A stretch of 64,000 nt of DNA from Chimonanthus salicifolius (taxonomy: Eukaryota; Streptophyta; Magnoliopsida; Laurales; Calycanthaceae). Shown here piece after piece: positions 33,316 to 44,964 of this stretch. Within the stretch, counting starts at the first letter, position 1; every line of letters starts with the position of its first letter. A program made the position numbers and the translations under genes. The stretch covers positions 33,563,925 through 33,627,924 of the forward strand of contig CM023540.1 in NCBI GenBank assembly GCA_013350335.1, written 5' to 3'. Under the pieces are notes generated by a model that saw only the letters and a program-made list of their open reading frames with translations, did no database searches and was not told the DNA's origin.

Positions 33316-36300
33316 TATAATACCCTGGATTTTCCTTAGCTTATAAATTTATTGGATGAGTCCACTTGGATTGCAATTTAATTGAATTTGAGATTAAAAA
33401 GTTGAAATGGACATTAGATGGGCAAGAAAATGGGTCAATTACCCAATTAAGACCCAATGGGTCATAGGTGATCTTGATTTAAAAATATTGATGAATTAGA
33501 TCATCATATATAAATTACATAATAAGAGGGGATAATTGAATTAAAATAATAAAATAAAATGGTATACATAAGTTTGAAAATAATTGGGTAAATTTAGTTA
33601 AGTTAGTTGAATTTGGATAAGTTAGTGCATTTAATGCATTAAAGTCCACCTCATCAAGTGAGGTGACATGTGGGTGATGTGGCATTGCCATGTGGCATCC
33701 ATGTCATCACATGGAAGCCAACTAAGCAAGGATGTCACGTCATCAAGTGAAGTGGAAAGTAGAATTGAGGTGGTATTCAAGTGGAGATGATACATCAAGT
33801 GACATGGCCAAAGTGGGACCCAAGTGCCATGTGGTGACCACCACATACATGGTTGACCACGGCATGGGTTGACTTGGTCAACCACTTTTGAATTTTAAAT
33901 CTTGAATTAGGGTTTTGCTTAAGTTGGGAAGATGAAGGGATAATATGGAAAGGCTAGGATTTCATCTAAGAAAAGATCAAGGGTGGAGATTAAAAGTTGG
34001 GGTATCTTGTCTATGTACATTATACCTAGACACTTGGAAACCCAAGGGTCTTCACCTCAAAAGCCATGAAGCCACCATTGGGAAACCAAGAGTCTCCTTG
34101 GTTAGACCAAGCCATAATGAGATGGAGGGAAGAGATGAGGGTTTTAATATAAAAACCCAAACCAAAGGGCACTCAAAACCCCTTGGCCGACTCCCCCTCT
34201 CTTGAGCAAGAATTTTCTCTCCACTCCTCTCCTCTCTCTCCCATCTCTACCTCTATACACTTGAAGATTTGAAGAACAAAGAAAGGAGAAGAACTAAGGA
34301 AGAAGAGAAAGATCCAAAGAAAATAAGGAGATTGAAGAGCCAAAGAGGAGGAATAACTCATTAAGGAAATATATGTCTAGACTTAATAAAATCAATGGAG
34401 ATTAATCTAAGGAAACTATAGGTTCGGCCATGGTGTGGCCGAACCCATGGGTTCCATGTTGGTTGGAATGGAAGGCCAAAAATGTTATAAGGCCATGGAG
34501 TTGGAAATCCATCCAAAGGATAGTTATGGGTTGAAACAAAACAACCATAAGATTAATCCGGATCATCATGGATTCGGCCATGTAGGTCTAACATTTTAAG
34601 GGTTTTGATGAATCCTTGTTAAAAACTTGTAAGAGGGGGGAATGATCAAACATAAGGGAACATAGTTTCGGCCATAATGAATGACCGATGGATTATGAAA
34701 AGCAACCATGATGGTTCGACCATATTGTATGGCCGAATCCTAACCTTGGCTAGTAGGTAAGAAATATATTAAGTTAAGTATTGAAGATGGAATTCATTTT
34801 TAAACATGATTAAGGATGGATTTCAAGGAGAAAATAATCAAAGAACAAGGTTCTGCCTCTTGCATAGCCGAACCCTATTTTTGTTATGGGGACCATTTGA
34901 GGACTAAAAGAGATACTAGATAAGGTTCGGTCATGTTGTATGGCCGAACCCCATCAAGTGATCTAAAACATGTTTGATATATATTTTTAAGAAAAACCCA
35001 TCCTCAAGGTGATATAGGATGGAAATGAGATAAAAATGAAATAATGGGTTCGGCCATATTGTATGGCCGAACCCCATGGATGATTTTTATGGATCACATT
35101 GTTTAAAATGACATGAGGATTAAAAGAAAAAGGGGGTCAAAACCCAATAATGAGGTTTGGCCATATTGTATGGCCGAACCCCATTGATTTTTTATGTGTG
35201 GAACATGAACACATTTAAAGGAAAAATGGGACAGTAGGGTTTGGCCATTTATGAGGGTCTTAAACGATTTAAAGACTATGATGAGTAAATGCGTTGAGAA
35301 ATGAACATGGAACTTAGATGGAAATAGGGATGATGAAATTAAAATGGAAAATCAAACTAAAATGTATGTTTGAATTTGATAAGGTAAAGAGGTTCGCAAA
35401 GAGATTGCGATTCGTCTCACACGACCGTTAGTGTTATCCTTGCAAGACAAGAAAGGATAGTGTATAGGACATTGATAGGATTTCTACCTCATTGAAAACA
35501 CTATGGAGTATAATATGACACTTATTTTATTCAAAATATGATGAATACTTTCACTAAACAAATTGTATATGATTATGAGTTGATTTTCAATGATATGATG
35601 TATTTTAAATGATATGGCATTCTTGCATACATTACCTCATGCATGGCATGGGAGGGAACACATATGACCAACAAACCAAGTTCTGAGCGGTTCGGACATG
35701 ACTTGGGCTTGAGATTAGCTTATATAAAGCTATATGAACCGTTGAGATTTGGCCGCGTCCGGTTGATAGAAAAGTACGGCGTAATTGGGCCAAAGAGCTC
35801 TTGGGTAGTCAGTCCCGAAACCCTGCACAAAGGGAGAAGCCCACACTCCACCAGCAATCCCAGTTAACTTGTGGATGGGTATACAGTGCCCTGGTGGTTG
35901 CCGCATCAAACACTGTAGACATAATTGGCCAAGGAAACTATTGATTGATTTATGATGTGATTGGGTATGGACATTGGGTGGGATTTCATTTGGCATTGAC
36001 ACCCATGACATAACACTTATGTTAGCATGATTATGATATGGACATCATGTATTGTTTTATTGCTTTGAAGATGTTTTTACAAATATGCCATTAATGATGT
36101 ATAAACCCTTGATTTATGATATTCTAATATTACTCCTGTGTGTACCCTAACCCTAATTGGAATACCTACTGGGTATGTTGACTAATGCCCTACTTCTACT
36201 CTATAGATGTTGGAACATGACATGCTAAGGAAAATGACGTAGGACCGGAAGGGAGCCAAGCGTAAAAGCTTGGAAGATTGAAGTTTAAATTGCTCAGTTT

Positions 36301-36674
36301 TGATTTCAATGATGTATTCAGAGGACTTGCATTTTGGATTATAATAATTTAGACTATTTGGGACACCTTAGAATTTATTTGCTATGGTTTGATAATCTTT
36401 AAGTTTTATTTAAATTTTATGGTGACTAGCTTTCCTTGTCTAATGATGTTAAGAAAATGAATAACATCTTATTCATATAAATTATTCCGCAAGCAATATG
36501 ATAAGAGTGTGTAAATGTTTTAGTGGACTTAGTCCACGCACACGTAATAGTGGCCAGTCAAGGGTCGGGTTTTGGAAACTTAGACTTGATTCGCATCGTA
36601 ACGGCCCGTCCTCTCTCACTTATAAAAAAAAATATACTCTAATTTATTCAAGTGAAAAAGGGCAGGGCATTACA
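33316..36674. mobile_element. Solo LTR of a Ty3/gypsy-type retrotransposon
   Basis: The 3,359-base unit begins TATAATACCC and ends GGGCATTACA, an inverted terminal match (expected TGTAATGCCC). A perfect 5-base repeat, TAATA, flanks it (33311-33315 and 36675-36679). There is no primer-binding site, gag-pol or second LTR, so recombination between two LTRs is the likely origin. Length and ends of the TGTAATACCC / GGGC..TTACA type are typical of long-LTR plant Ty3/gypsy elements such as the chromoviruses; the lineage is inference. The first dinucleotide is TA instead of TG. Between 34421 and 35260 it contains repeated hairpins of GGTTCGGCCAT / ATGGCCGAACC. Confidence 0.8.
34421..35260. repeat. 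Spaced hairpin repeats inside the solo LTR
   Basis: Five near-complete inverted repeats of the form GGTTCGGCCAT-attgt-ATGGCCGAACC occur at about 34421, 34713, 34923, 35046 and 35154. Half or decayed copies lie near 34571, 34667, 34850 and 35237. Spacing is roughly 100-290 bases, and the sequence between them is not repeated. Confidence 0.85.
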
Positions 36675-36679
36675 TAATA

Positions 36680-38690
36680 AGCGTTCATCCAATTATTGGA
36701 ATTCATTAATTGATGAATCTGATGGTCAAGTGGAAGAATATATTGTTTTCCATGTCTAGCAGGTAGTAATCATACCAAAGATGTGATTGAATATGTCTTT
36801 TAATCGTTTGTTTTCTAACATCACAACAAAAATCTAATTAAGTTAAACGCTTGACAGTCATGCAAAGAACCTTATGCCAACAACTCTAAATCAATTGGCC
36901 GGCTGTAAATCACCATTAAAATTTTAAAAGTGACACAAGTTCAAGATTGGTTAATTCAAAAAATTAATAAATTTATAATACTTGAGACATCATTCTCTCA
37001 ACAATTAGCTTTTGAGAATGAGTTTTACTCCAAGAATGTTGTTATTCTATGATTTTTTAGGCTCTCGAGAGGTTTGGATGCTAAGGTGGGATGAGGGCGA
37101 TTAATTAGCATTACCTCTTCGTATTCAACAACATGTTTACTCTTCCATCACATTAAGCTCTTTTTGTAAATGTATCCCATCTGCATCAACAATCTATGTT
37201 TATTTATGTTTTTTTGTGTAAAAAAATTTATTTTCACAAAAAATGAATTAAATATTATCTTGTTAAATAAGGAAAATCTCTCTTTCTTTTTTTTCTTTTT
37301 TTCTCATTAAAATTTCTTATCTCCTCTTGTAAAAACAGAGACTCTTGGAAAAATAGCCAAATGAAGCGTGTTCTATGTTTTTTGAGAAGGAGTATTGTTC
37401 TACAAGAAGTAGATGAGTTCAAAAATGACAAATAACAGGCTTTTACACTTTAATAGGTTATTGAATTTAATAGGGTTTTTTGAGAAGAAGTAATTTTGTG
37501 CATATAAAAAAAAATAGAAAAATGATTTTATAGTGTCATCCTAACTAAAAAACTGACTTCAAATGAAATTATTTTTAAATCTCAATATCAATATTAATAA
37601 TGCAGGTAAGATGAGGTATCAAGTCATTTTAATTGTTTAACTCTTTTTAAAGAGTTCTTCTGTGAGATACTATCACTAAAATGCTTCTCTTTTTCATATG
37701 CTTAGTTATGATTGTTCATCCGACAGGCTTGGGTCGGGCTTTACAAAGAAAAGGCCCGAGCCCATCAGATTAATTTAAAGTCAATTTTTTTTTAATTCAC
37801 TAATTTTCGGGAACGGCCACTTCAATCCATATGAGAAACTTCAATTTGCGTAGAAAATATATACAAATTAATTGTTCTTTTAAAAGTCAAATGTGGAAAA
37901 ATAGGTTTTTATATATTAAGAATGAGTAAATGAGATTTAACTCAGTTAAGTTACAATGACATTGAATAATTTTTATATATAAGGTTATTTTTATTAAAAC
38001 AATCATGTGATTTTAAAATTCAGTGATGATAGAGAATAGGTCCTAAATTCAACTATTCATGATGATTTTGAATATTAGACTCGTCTTGATGTTATTTAAT
38101 TAAAAGGTCTTGTAAATTTATTTCTAAACAAACTTCTTAAACTCTCACCTATTGTAACAACCAGTGAGAAATTGTACCGCTTTGGCCAGATTGATAAATA
38201 AATTATCCTAGAGTTGTTTTTTAGAAAATTTGTAACATCCTTAATCATTTTTACAATAATTTTGTATTCTGAATACATGAAATATTAATTTATAAAATGG
38301 CTGGGAGTTGGGACAATAATTTTTTTTTTTCTGAATGTATTGAATATTGAATTAAAAAAATTTATCATATTTTGTATAGATACAAGGTCGGACCGATTGT
38401 CGATATTATTATAGACTGGTTATAATTTGATAGAAGAATACCTTATAGAAGCTTTACTGTATCAAATTGATTCACTTAAATTAAATGATTTAAAAAATAG
38501 GATGAAAAGACTCAGTTTTATATTATATAGTCTCTTAAATCACCATAATAAATTATCTCAATCTAAGAGTCAATAATTTTTATAAATAATTGATATTAAA
38601 ACCTATTAACAATTATAAAATATTTAAATCTAAAAATATATTTAATTAAAAATAGACCCACGTCGGTGGTACTAATTTAATAATGTCTCT
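36680..38690. other. Intergenic, no gene seen
   Basis: AT-rich sequence with no exon that I can support. A short cggcccgag/gggtcgggc hairpin word near 37730 resembles the interior of the 9751 element. Confidence 0.4.
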
Positions 38691-38699
38691 CTTATGCAA

Positions 38700-38940
38700 A
38701 TGAAAGAGTTCTCTTTTCCAGAGCAGACCAGAGCTCGCAGTAACGAAGTGGACTGTGGAGCAGAGCCAGCGTTATCGCCATCACAGGTTTCAACTTTTCT
38801 TCTTTGAATTTTAGTTTCTCCTTCCTTCTTCTTCCTCATACTTTCATTACAAATTCACAATCTGATGAGTGCTTTTCTATATATTTTAAAATTTTTTAGG
38901 ACCGAAAACCGATAAGAGGAAAGAGAACGCCGTTGTTCAG
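38700..38940 (+). other. Probable first leader exons of the O-fucosyltransferase gene
   Basis: A GC-richer island ends in a good donor (catcacag|gtttca, exon end 38786). A second short exon, 38900-38940, lies between ttttttag and gttcag|gtttat. Neither has a sustained reading frame. The next strong acceptor tied to a gene on this strand is ttattttcag at 44943, just before the coding exon at 44965. I infer a multi-exon 5' leader for that gene; a separate non-coding transcript is the alternative. Confidence 0.4.
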
Positions 38941-40005
38941 GTTTATTTCTTTATTTTTTAATTCCTTTGCCTTCTGTCATGTTTCTCAATCTTCTCAATA
39001 AATCGATGGTTATTAGTGAATGATATTTTTAGATGAATAATAATTATATTGTTTTAGGAAACATGTTTTAAATGTTTTATTCTCAAGTTTTCCTTTAGAT
39101 GATTGTGAACAATCTTATATCAGATCGGGAACTGATGGAAGTAGATCTGTTGAACTGAGAGAGTAAAGCCCTAATTTCTTGATGAGAATCCATACATTGT
39201 TCATAGATATCTACATTTTTAAATCAGAGGCCCAGATCGCTCTTTTCAAGGATTTTATGCGTGTATTTGGAGCTCTTTTCTCAATTGCACTAGATCTACT
39301 TCTGGAAAGCTCTAAGCTCATTTGGCTGAATCATTTGAAGCAGATTTGAGGGTATGAAACCCACTTGTCAGATGGTATTGATTGAATTAGTTTCAGATCT
39401 GAAATTCTGTTACGTTTTTTTTTTTCTCTCAGTGGTTTTCAGTGATGGACAAAAGTCAGTTTTTAGTTTTTTACGATGCCCAGTACCACTAAACTGATGA
39501 TTATATGATATTTGGCATTCAGGAAAGTTTAGTGACCCTATGAAATGAAAGAAAATTGTTGTTGATGTAAGAATTTAATTTAAAAGAAATTAATCTCACT
39601 AAACATGTATACATGCTGGATTTAAACTAAGAAAAGTAGATGGCTGAAATGGAGCTCCATATCAAATGTTGACTTTATTTGCTTAAAGCAAATGAATAAA
39701 ATCATTTAAATAATTTTTTTTAATTATCATGATCTTAGCCACCTTACTTTTATAAGGTTATTATGTTCAATAAATTAGTACATTATCAAAATTTAAACAG
39801 AGTCATGAGCTCATGACGAATCTATATTAGATTAGCTGATCTTGACATTAGCAAAAATCCCTTTGACAAGTATTTTCCTTCGTTTTCTGTTTATCTTTTC
39901 AGTAAAAAATCTCACTGCTGTAGTGCTATCCCCATTTGTGCTCAAAATTTTAAGAACCATTGGGAAATAGATTTAGTGGAAGGTGAAAGATGGTTGAGGG
40001 GACTT

Positions 40006-40110
40006 TTTTTTTTGAAACAGTCATTGAAAGATTTCATTAAATAATAAAAGTACAGATACAGTAACAGCCTAGTACAAGAGAATTATACAAGGCAAAAGTA
40101 CTATGAACTA
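40006..40110 (-). mobile_element. LINE-like 3' end fragment (low confidence)
   Basis: A T-run at about 40006-40015 is followed by gaaacagtcattgaaagatt and then tcattaaataataaaagtac. This matches the layout of the T-run tracts at 1657 and 42826. It is read as the poly-A end of a LINE inserted on the minus strand. Confidence 0.35.
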
Positions 40111-42819
40111 GGTAACAAGAAAACGTACTTTATTTTCAGAAACCTAGTCATATTTCCATATCAGAAATTCTGGCATTTCTTTTTTGTTTTTTCTTGTTTT
40201 TCTTTTCATGGTTTTTTATTTTTAGGAAATCTTGTCCCTCAGAGCTAGAATCACTAATTAATTGAGCATAAGCAAAAAATGCACATGTCTGAGGACATAG
40301 ATAGGATAGATATTCGTTGACGGATGACACTGGTGTTGTATTAGAATGGATAAGAAATTAAGGATCAATTTAATTGTATTATTTATATACAAAAGTTGTA
40401 TCTTCTTCTCCTTATTTTCCATTTTCTTTGGTTCCTTAGTTAAGTTGTTGGCTTCAAAATCTGGAAGGACACATTCATTTTGGGTGTTTTTCCTACAAAA
40501 TTTGACGATTTCCTGGAAACATTTTCCCACGTCATGTTTTGTTTTGCATTTTGATGTGAGAAACCATTTTCTCATGTGTGAAAATAAATGTCCTTTTCTC
40601 AGCACAATTTTTGCAGCCCACACTATTCGGAAAAAGATGAAAATTGATCTTGAATTCGTTGTGCTTCTCTATCATTTATTCTTCATCGCATTCCATCTCC
40701 AACGCATTACTGTTCTCTTTTTTTTTTTGCATTCCGTGTCTGTCCTTCACCAATCTTCACTGACATTTTATCTTAGGCCTGCCCTTGCCGTCAATCACCA
40801 TCTCCTTCCCCTTTCTCTGTTGTTTGTAGGTATGACTCCCTCTCTCAATTTACTTTTTGTTTTTTAGAAAATCCTCTGGAAATATTTTCATTCCTTTTTA
40901 GAAATTTCTTAGAAATACATGTTTTCATGTTGTCTTAATCTTATGGTTGCAGAGATAGAGATAGAATTATTTTCTTGTTGTCTATTTTGGGCAATTTAGG
41001 TTTTGCCAGGGCAGTTTTATCAACTAAATGGGTCAAAGGCCTGTACAAGACATTTGCACAGTCAATTTCCTCTCAATAATTTCTCTATTTGTTCCTCTCT
41101 TTTTTTATTTTTCAAAAAAATCATTTTGGTTTCTGTCAGCAATTTCTTACCAATCTCTGTAAGATGGGAAAGAGGGGTGAAATTAATAATTTGCTGTAAA
41201 AGAGAAATCCAAAGCACCGTAGCACAATCTTACTTTCTTCTCCAAAATTTCCAGCTTCCCTTTTCCACACGAGTGGAAATTTGGAGGGTGCATTTGGCAG
41301 GTCCAGATCCAACAGCCCAAAATTTGTTCCTTAGGATGCTTATCATTTGTTTCTCTAGATTAGCTTTTTATCTTTTTGGTTGCTATGAGTATAATTATCG
41401 GGGCATTTGGTGGGCCGGAGAAACATGTTAGAACCGACTCAAATTGATTTGATCATATTAATTTCTGATTGGAGGACCCAAATATATGTTATAAGGAAAA
41501 GAAAAGATAATAATTTTAAAATCATAATGATGAGAAGGCAATACATACAATGGTTGAAATTTTACTTTGCAAGATGGCAGTTGAAGAAGTTTGCTCTTGA
41601 AAGAGAAAGGCAGACTGATGATAGAAACCAGCCTCCGTTTGCCCCATGAACCATATTATTGTTCGTGCCAAACTTCTGCTTGAGGGTAATCAGGCTCTAA
41701 ATTTATTTGCTGCATCCTTGTCGAGGTTTAAATACTTAAAGAGACTCAAACTGGACTGGAGTGGGTTGATGAGCTGATTTTAGATTCGATCATTTGACGG
41801 AGTCTAAGCAAGAAACGCTAATCTCGGTGACAAAACTCGGCCCGAGGCTTTTATAGTATATTATCCTCGATGGTTTGACAATCTAAACCTTTGATGCCTA
41901 TTGATCTGGTGACCATATGTAGGAGCTTGGAGGTCTCGCACCTCAAAGTTCTCATGCACTCCAAGATTCTAAGCCTTCTACAGTTGATATTCAAAATAAA
42001 AACAAATAGCAGTTGAAAACTTGAAATTTGGTGTAACAAATTTTATGAAATTGAATCTGAATTTGAAATTCTTGGTGTCATCAAATCCTGCACTTCGCCT
42101 ATACTACCTTTGGGTGGGAATTTACTGCTTTCATCAGCTGTTTCACATTCATACCTTCCTTCATGCCTCTGTGTCCATTCTGGAGTTGTTTTTTATGTTC
42201 TCCAGCACTTGAACTGAGACCATGATATTTCTCATCAGAACAACATCTTGAGCATCATTGTCACTTGCAGTCCATCATTCCGTGACGTGGCTTTTCCTTC
42301 AATGCACAAACATCTAAACTGAATTCTACTTATCCTTGCTTTCTGCATTGAGTGTTTAAGGGAAATCCGTTCAACTTGCCCTTAGGACTGCCCATAATTT
42401 TTTGCCATAAAGTTGGAAACACAACAGACAAGCAGAACATATTGTACTACTTCAAAAGCTCATATCTTCTGTATCTCTGATGGAGGTGATTCAAAGATCT
42501 AATGAAAGCTTCTTAAGTCTAGTTTTGCAAGAATTTATAATTAACAGACATAGTTGGCAAAGTTGGAGCTATATTCACATGTTCAACTGCTGTCCAGAAA
42601 CACCAGTTTTTCAGACAGCATGTGCTTAATCATATTAATTAATTGATTAAGGGGAATGACATGAAATTTTGCAAGGATACATTGGATGCATTTGAGGTAT
42701 CTCCCCCCAAAAAAATCGTTTCAAGTCTCTTTGGTCTTTTGTCTAATAACCTGCTACTTCAGATAATCTCAAGACTTGTGTGGGTGGTGAGCCTTAATCA
42801 GGGCCCTCAGTCATTATTA

Positions 42820-42857
42820 TTATTTTTTGAACGGTGATGATTTCATTCAAAAGAAAA
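42820..42857 (-). mobile_element. LINE-like 3' end fragment interrupted by a SINE
   Basis: attattattttttgaacggtgatgatttcattcaaaagaaaag has the same layout as the T-run tracts at 1657 and 40006. The SINE at 42871 has inserted directly downstream of it. Confidence 0.35.
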
Positions 42858-42870
42858 GGGAATGGTTCTA

Positions 42871-43061
42871 AACTCCAAGGGGTTGGTGCGTTGGCCAGGA
42901 ACACCCGCCTCAAGAAGCGGGAGTCCTGAGTTCGAATCCCATCCCACTCCAAAGAGCCACTCCCCGTAGTTTTACCCGGTGTGTGTAGAAGGCTTGCACG
43001 CACACTGAGGACTAAGCGGTGGTCTAAGAGGCCCTGGACACCTCGGTCATTAAAAAAAAAA
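42871..43061 (+). mobile_element. tRNA-derived SINE with perfect target-site duplication
   Basis: This 191-base element has a tRNA-like 5' head: an A-box-like ggttggtgcgttggccagg and a B-box gagttcgaatccc. It ends in a poly-A tail after ctcggtcatt. The 13-base repeat GGGAATGGTTCTA flanks it exactly (42858-42870 and 43062-43074), the mark of LINE-mediated target-primed insertion. The internal pol III promoter looks intact, so the copy is young. Diverged relatives lie at 32070, 32404 and 49873. It is not a functional tRNA gene because no cloverleaf acceptor stem forms. Confidence 0.9.
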
Positions 43062-43554
43062 GGGAATGGTTCTAGTGTTCCACACATGGCCTAGATGAAG
43101 AGAAACAATATAGTAGCAGTAACCAATGTCTGCCTCCAATCAAATATCTGCATTTGTAGGACATATTTTCTGTTTATCCTAAGATTATTTTACATGGACT
43201 TTAAACTCATGCTGTTGTTTTGATCTTCAATTTTTTCAAATCTTGATGTTCACTTGGCAGTTAATATTTTGTGTGGAAGCAGTAGATTTCCTATATTGCT
43301 GTGTATAGTTTCATGTATTTGATGGATTTCTAAACATCATTGCTGATTGGAAAATTCTGCATCCACCTTCATCTGTTACATCCCTTCACAGTCGTCCTGG
43401 AATGACTGTGAAGTGAAACTTATTTACTGGACATTGCGTGTTGAACTATATGATTTGACACTTTTTTTTTTGAAATATATGATTGGCTTGATTTGCCTGA
43501 GCCTTTTGATTGTAGTATGTGTTTGATTTCCAGGTGACTCCAAGCATATTATAT

Positions 43555-43960
43555 GCCTATGTTGGACTATGTGCATGGGCTCTACACCATTATAAGTGTT
43601 TGGTGGGGCCCTTCTATACTGTATTTGTGATGATTTGAGTTCAAGTTGGATTATTTTTTCTATTTACAGTTTACAGGTTATACAGGTGGATTATAAGTCT
43701 ATGGGGGTTTATGATAGGCCACACATTCATAGGTTGTTTGGTAGAGCCCACTCAGACAATATTTCTAATGTTTGTAGGTGTTTGTAAGGCCCACCTACAC
43801 AATATTTGTGATTAATTAAGTTTGAGAATATGTTAAATTATTCATTCATTCATCATCATCATTAGCGTCCATTTCAAACTATGCTCAGGTGGGCCCCACA
43901 CTTTTATTTGTGTTTAGTAGGGCCTAATCACTTTAATTTTGTGATAAAACATATTGGGAT
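43555..43960. repeat. Diverged tandem repeats, unit about 90-105 bp
   Basis: At least four variants of GTGTTTGGTAGGGCCCAC...ACAATATTTGTGAT...TTAAGTTTGAG occur in a row, at about 43597, 43737, 43770 and 43905. Spacing and sequence have drifted. It lies about 1 kb ahead of the O-fucosyltransferase coding exon, in the inferred leader intron. Confidence 0.6.
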
Positions 43961-44964
43961 ATATGTAATTAATTTATTTAAGCTTCAGTCTTGATTTCAT
44001 ATCACCTTTTTCAAATGTGCAAACAAACATAAAAAATATGACTTCATAGGAAAAGGTTCTTATCTTAATTTCTTATTAACCTTTTCCAAAGAAAATTTCC
44101 TTTTCTTTTCTCATGAGATAATAGACAAATTTACCCAAAATGTTTGTTTTCTTCATAAGGTTTCTTTAAGCATCCATCTTCATGACGTCATCATCATCAC
44201 TGTCATGATGAAAGCCATTCATCGCTTCTATCTTATGTTGGCTTTGTAAGTTCTATCTTCTCACTTAACCTCTATAAAAAAAAGTGATGTTTTCTGCTAC
44301 TTCAAAGTTTATCACATCATTAACTTACCAATCAAAGTTTTAATGGGCATTCCCCTTCTTCTGCTGCTGTTTACTTGTGACTGTTTGTTTCTTTGTAGAG
44401 GGTTGTTTTTTCTCCTCACGTGATTCACTTTATCTTTCATAATTTCCTTGTGTATTTTGAAAAATACCAAAGTCTTGACCAGAAACTATGGAAATATACC
44501 CTACCCATCCATGCAGATGCACATGTGCACACACACATATCCTACTGAATTAATTAGAGAGTTCCATTTTCTTTTTGTTTCTCTAATGATTTGTGTAGTT
44601 TCCATATAAATCTTATTGTTCCATATCTGAATGTGTAAAACCTTGATTATTATTTCCCCATGAACCCACTATTGAGGTTGCCTTTGTTTGAACTCATCAA
44701 ACTCTTTATTTTTATTTTTTGATTCCTTCACAATAAATCCAAAGATACTAATATGCAGTACTCAATGGTAGTAGTAGTAGTAGTAATATGGTGGTTATGA
44801 AAGAGCTCCTTAATTCTCATCTCTTTCCTTGCAACTGAGCTATGTTTGTTTTTCCTAAAAAAAACTTCTAATTTATTTATTTTTGTCTATTGAGTTTGAC
44901 TGTTTTTCAATCTCTGTTCTCTCTGTCAATTTCTTATTTTCAGAGTTCTTTTTCTTCTATAAAG

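Larger units (their letters stand above)
38941..44943. other. Probable leader introns, repeat-bearing, no coding exon seen
   Basis: Six kilobases without a gene that I can name. The open frames at 40346-40867 and 41003-41431 are Phe/Leu-rich translations of T-rich sequence without recognisable domains. Within the stretch are LINE-like tails (about 40006 and 42826), a SINE (42871) and diverged GGGCCCAC repeats (43555-43960). There is also an (agt)n run near 44768. Confidence 0.45.

Noticed and set aside
40346..41431. Open frames of 173 and 142 codons upstream of the O-fucosyltransferase gene
   Set aside because: They are Phe/Leu/Ser-rich with no domain, in T-rich sequence, and have comparable frames on the other strand.
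42880..42950. tRNA gene at the A/B-box sequence
   Set aside because: The boxes belong to a SINE bounded by a target duplication and a poly-A tail; no complete cloverleaf can be drawn.
44890..44964. In-frame upstream ATG for the O-fucosyltransferase gene
   Set aside because: A strong polypyrimidine tract and AG at 44943 lie between it and the ATG at 44965; the added 25 residues are not typical of the family and would precede the usual basic tail.
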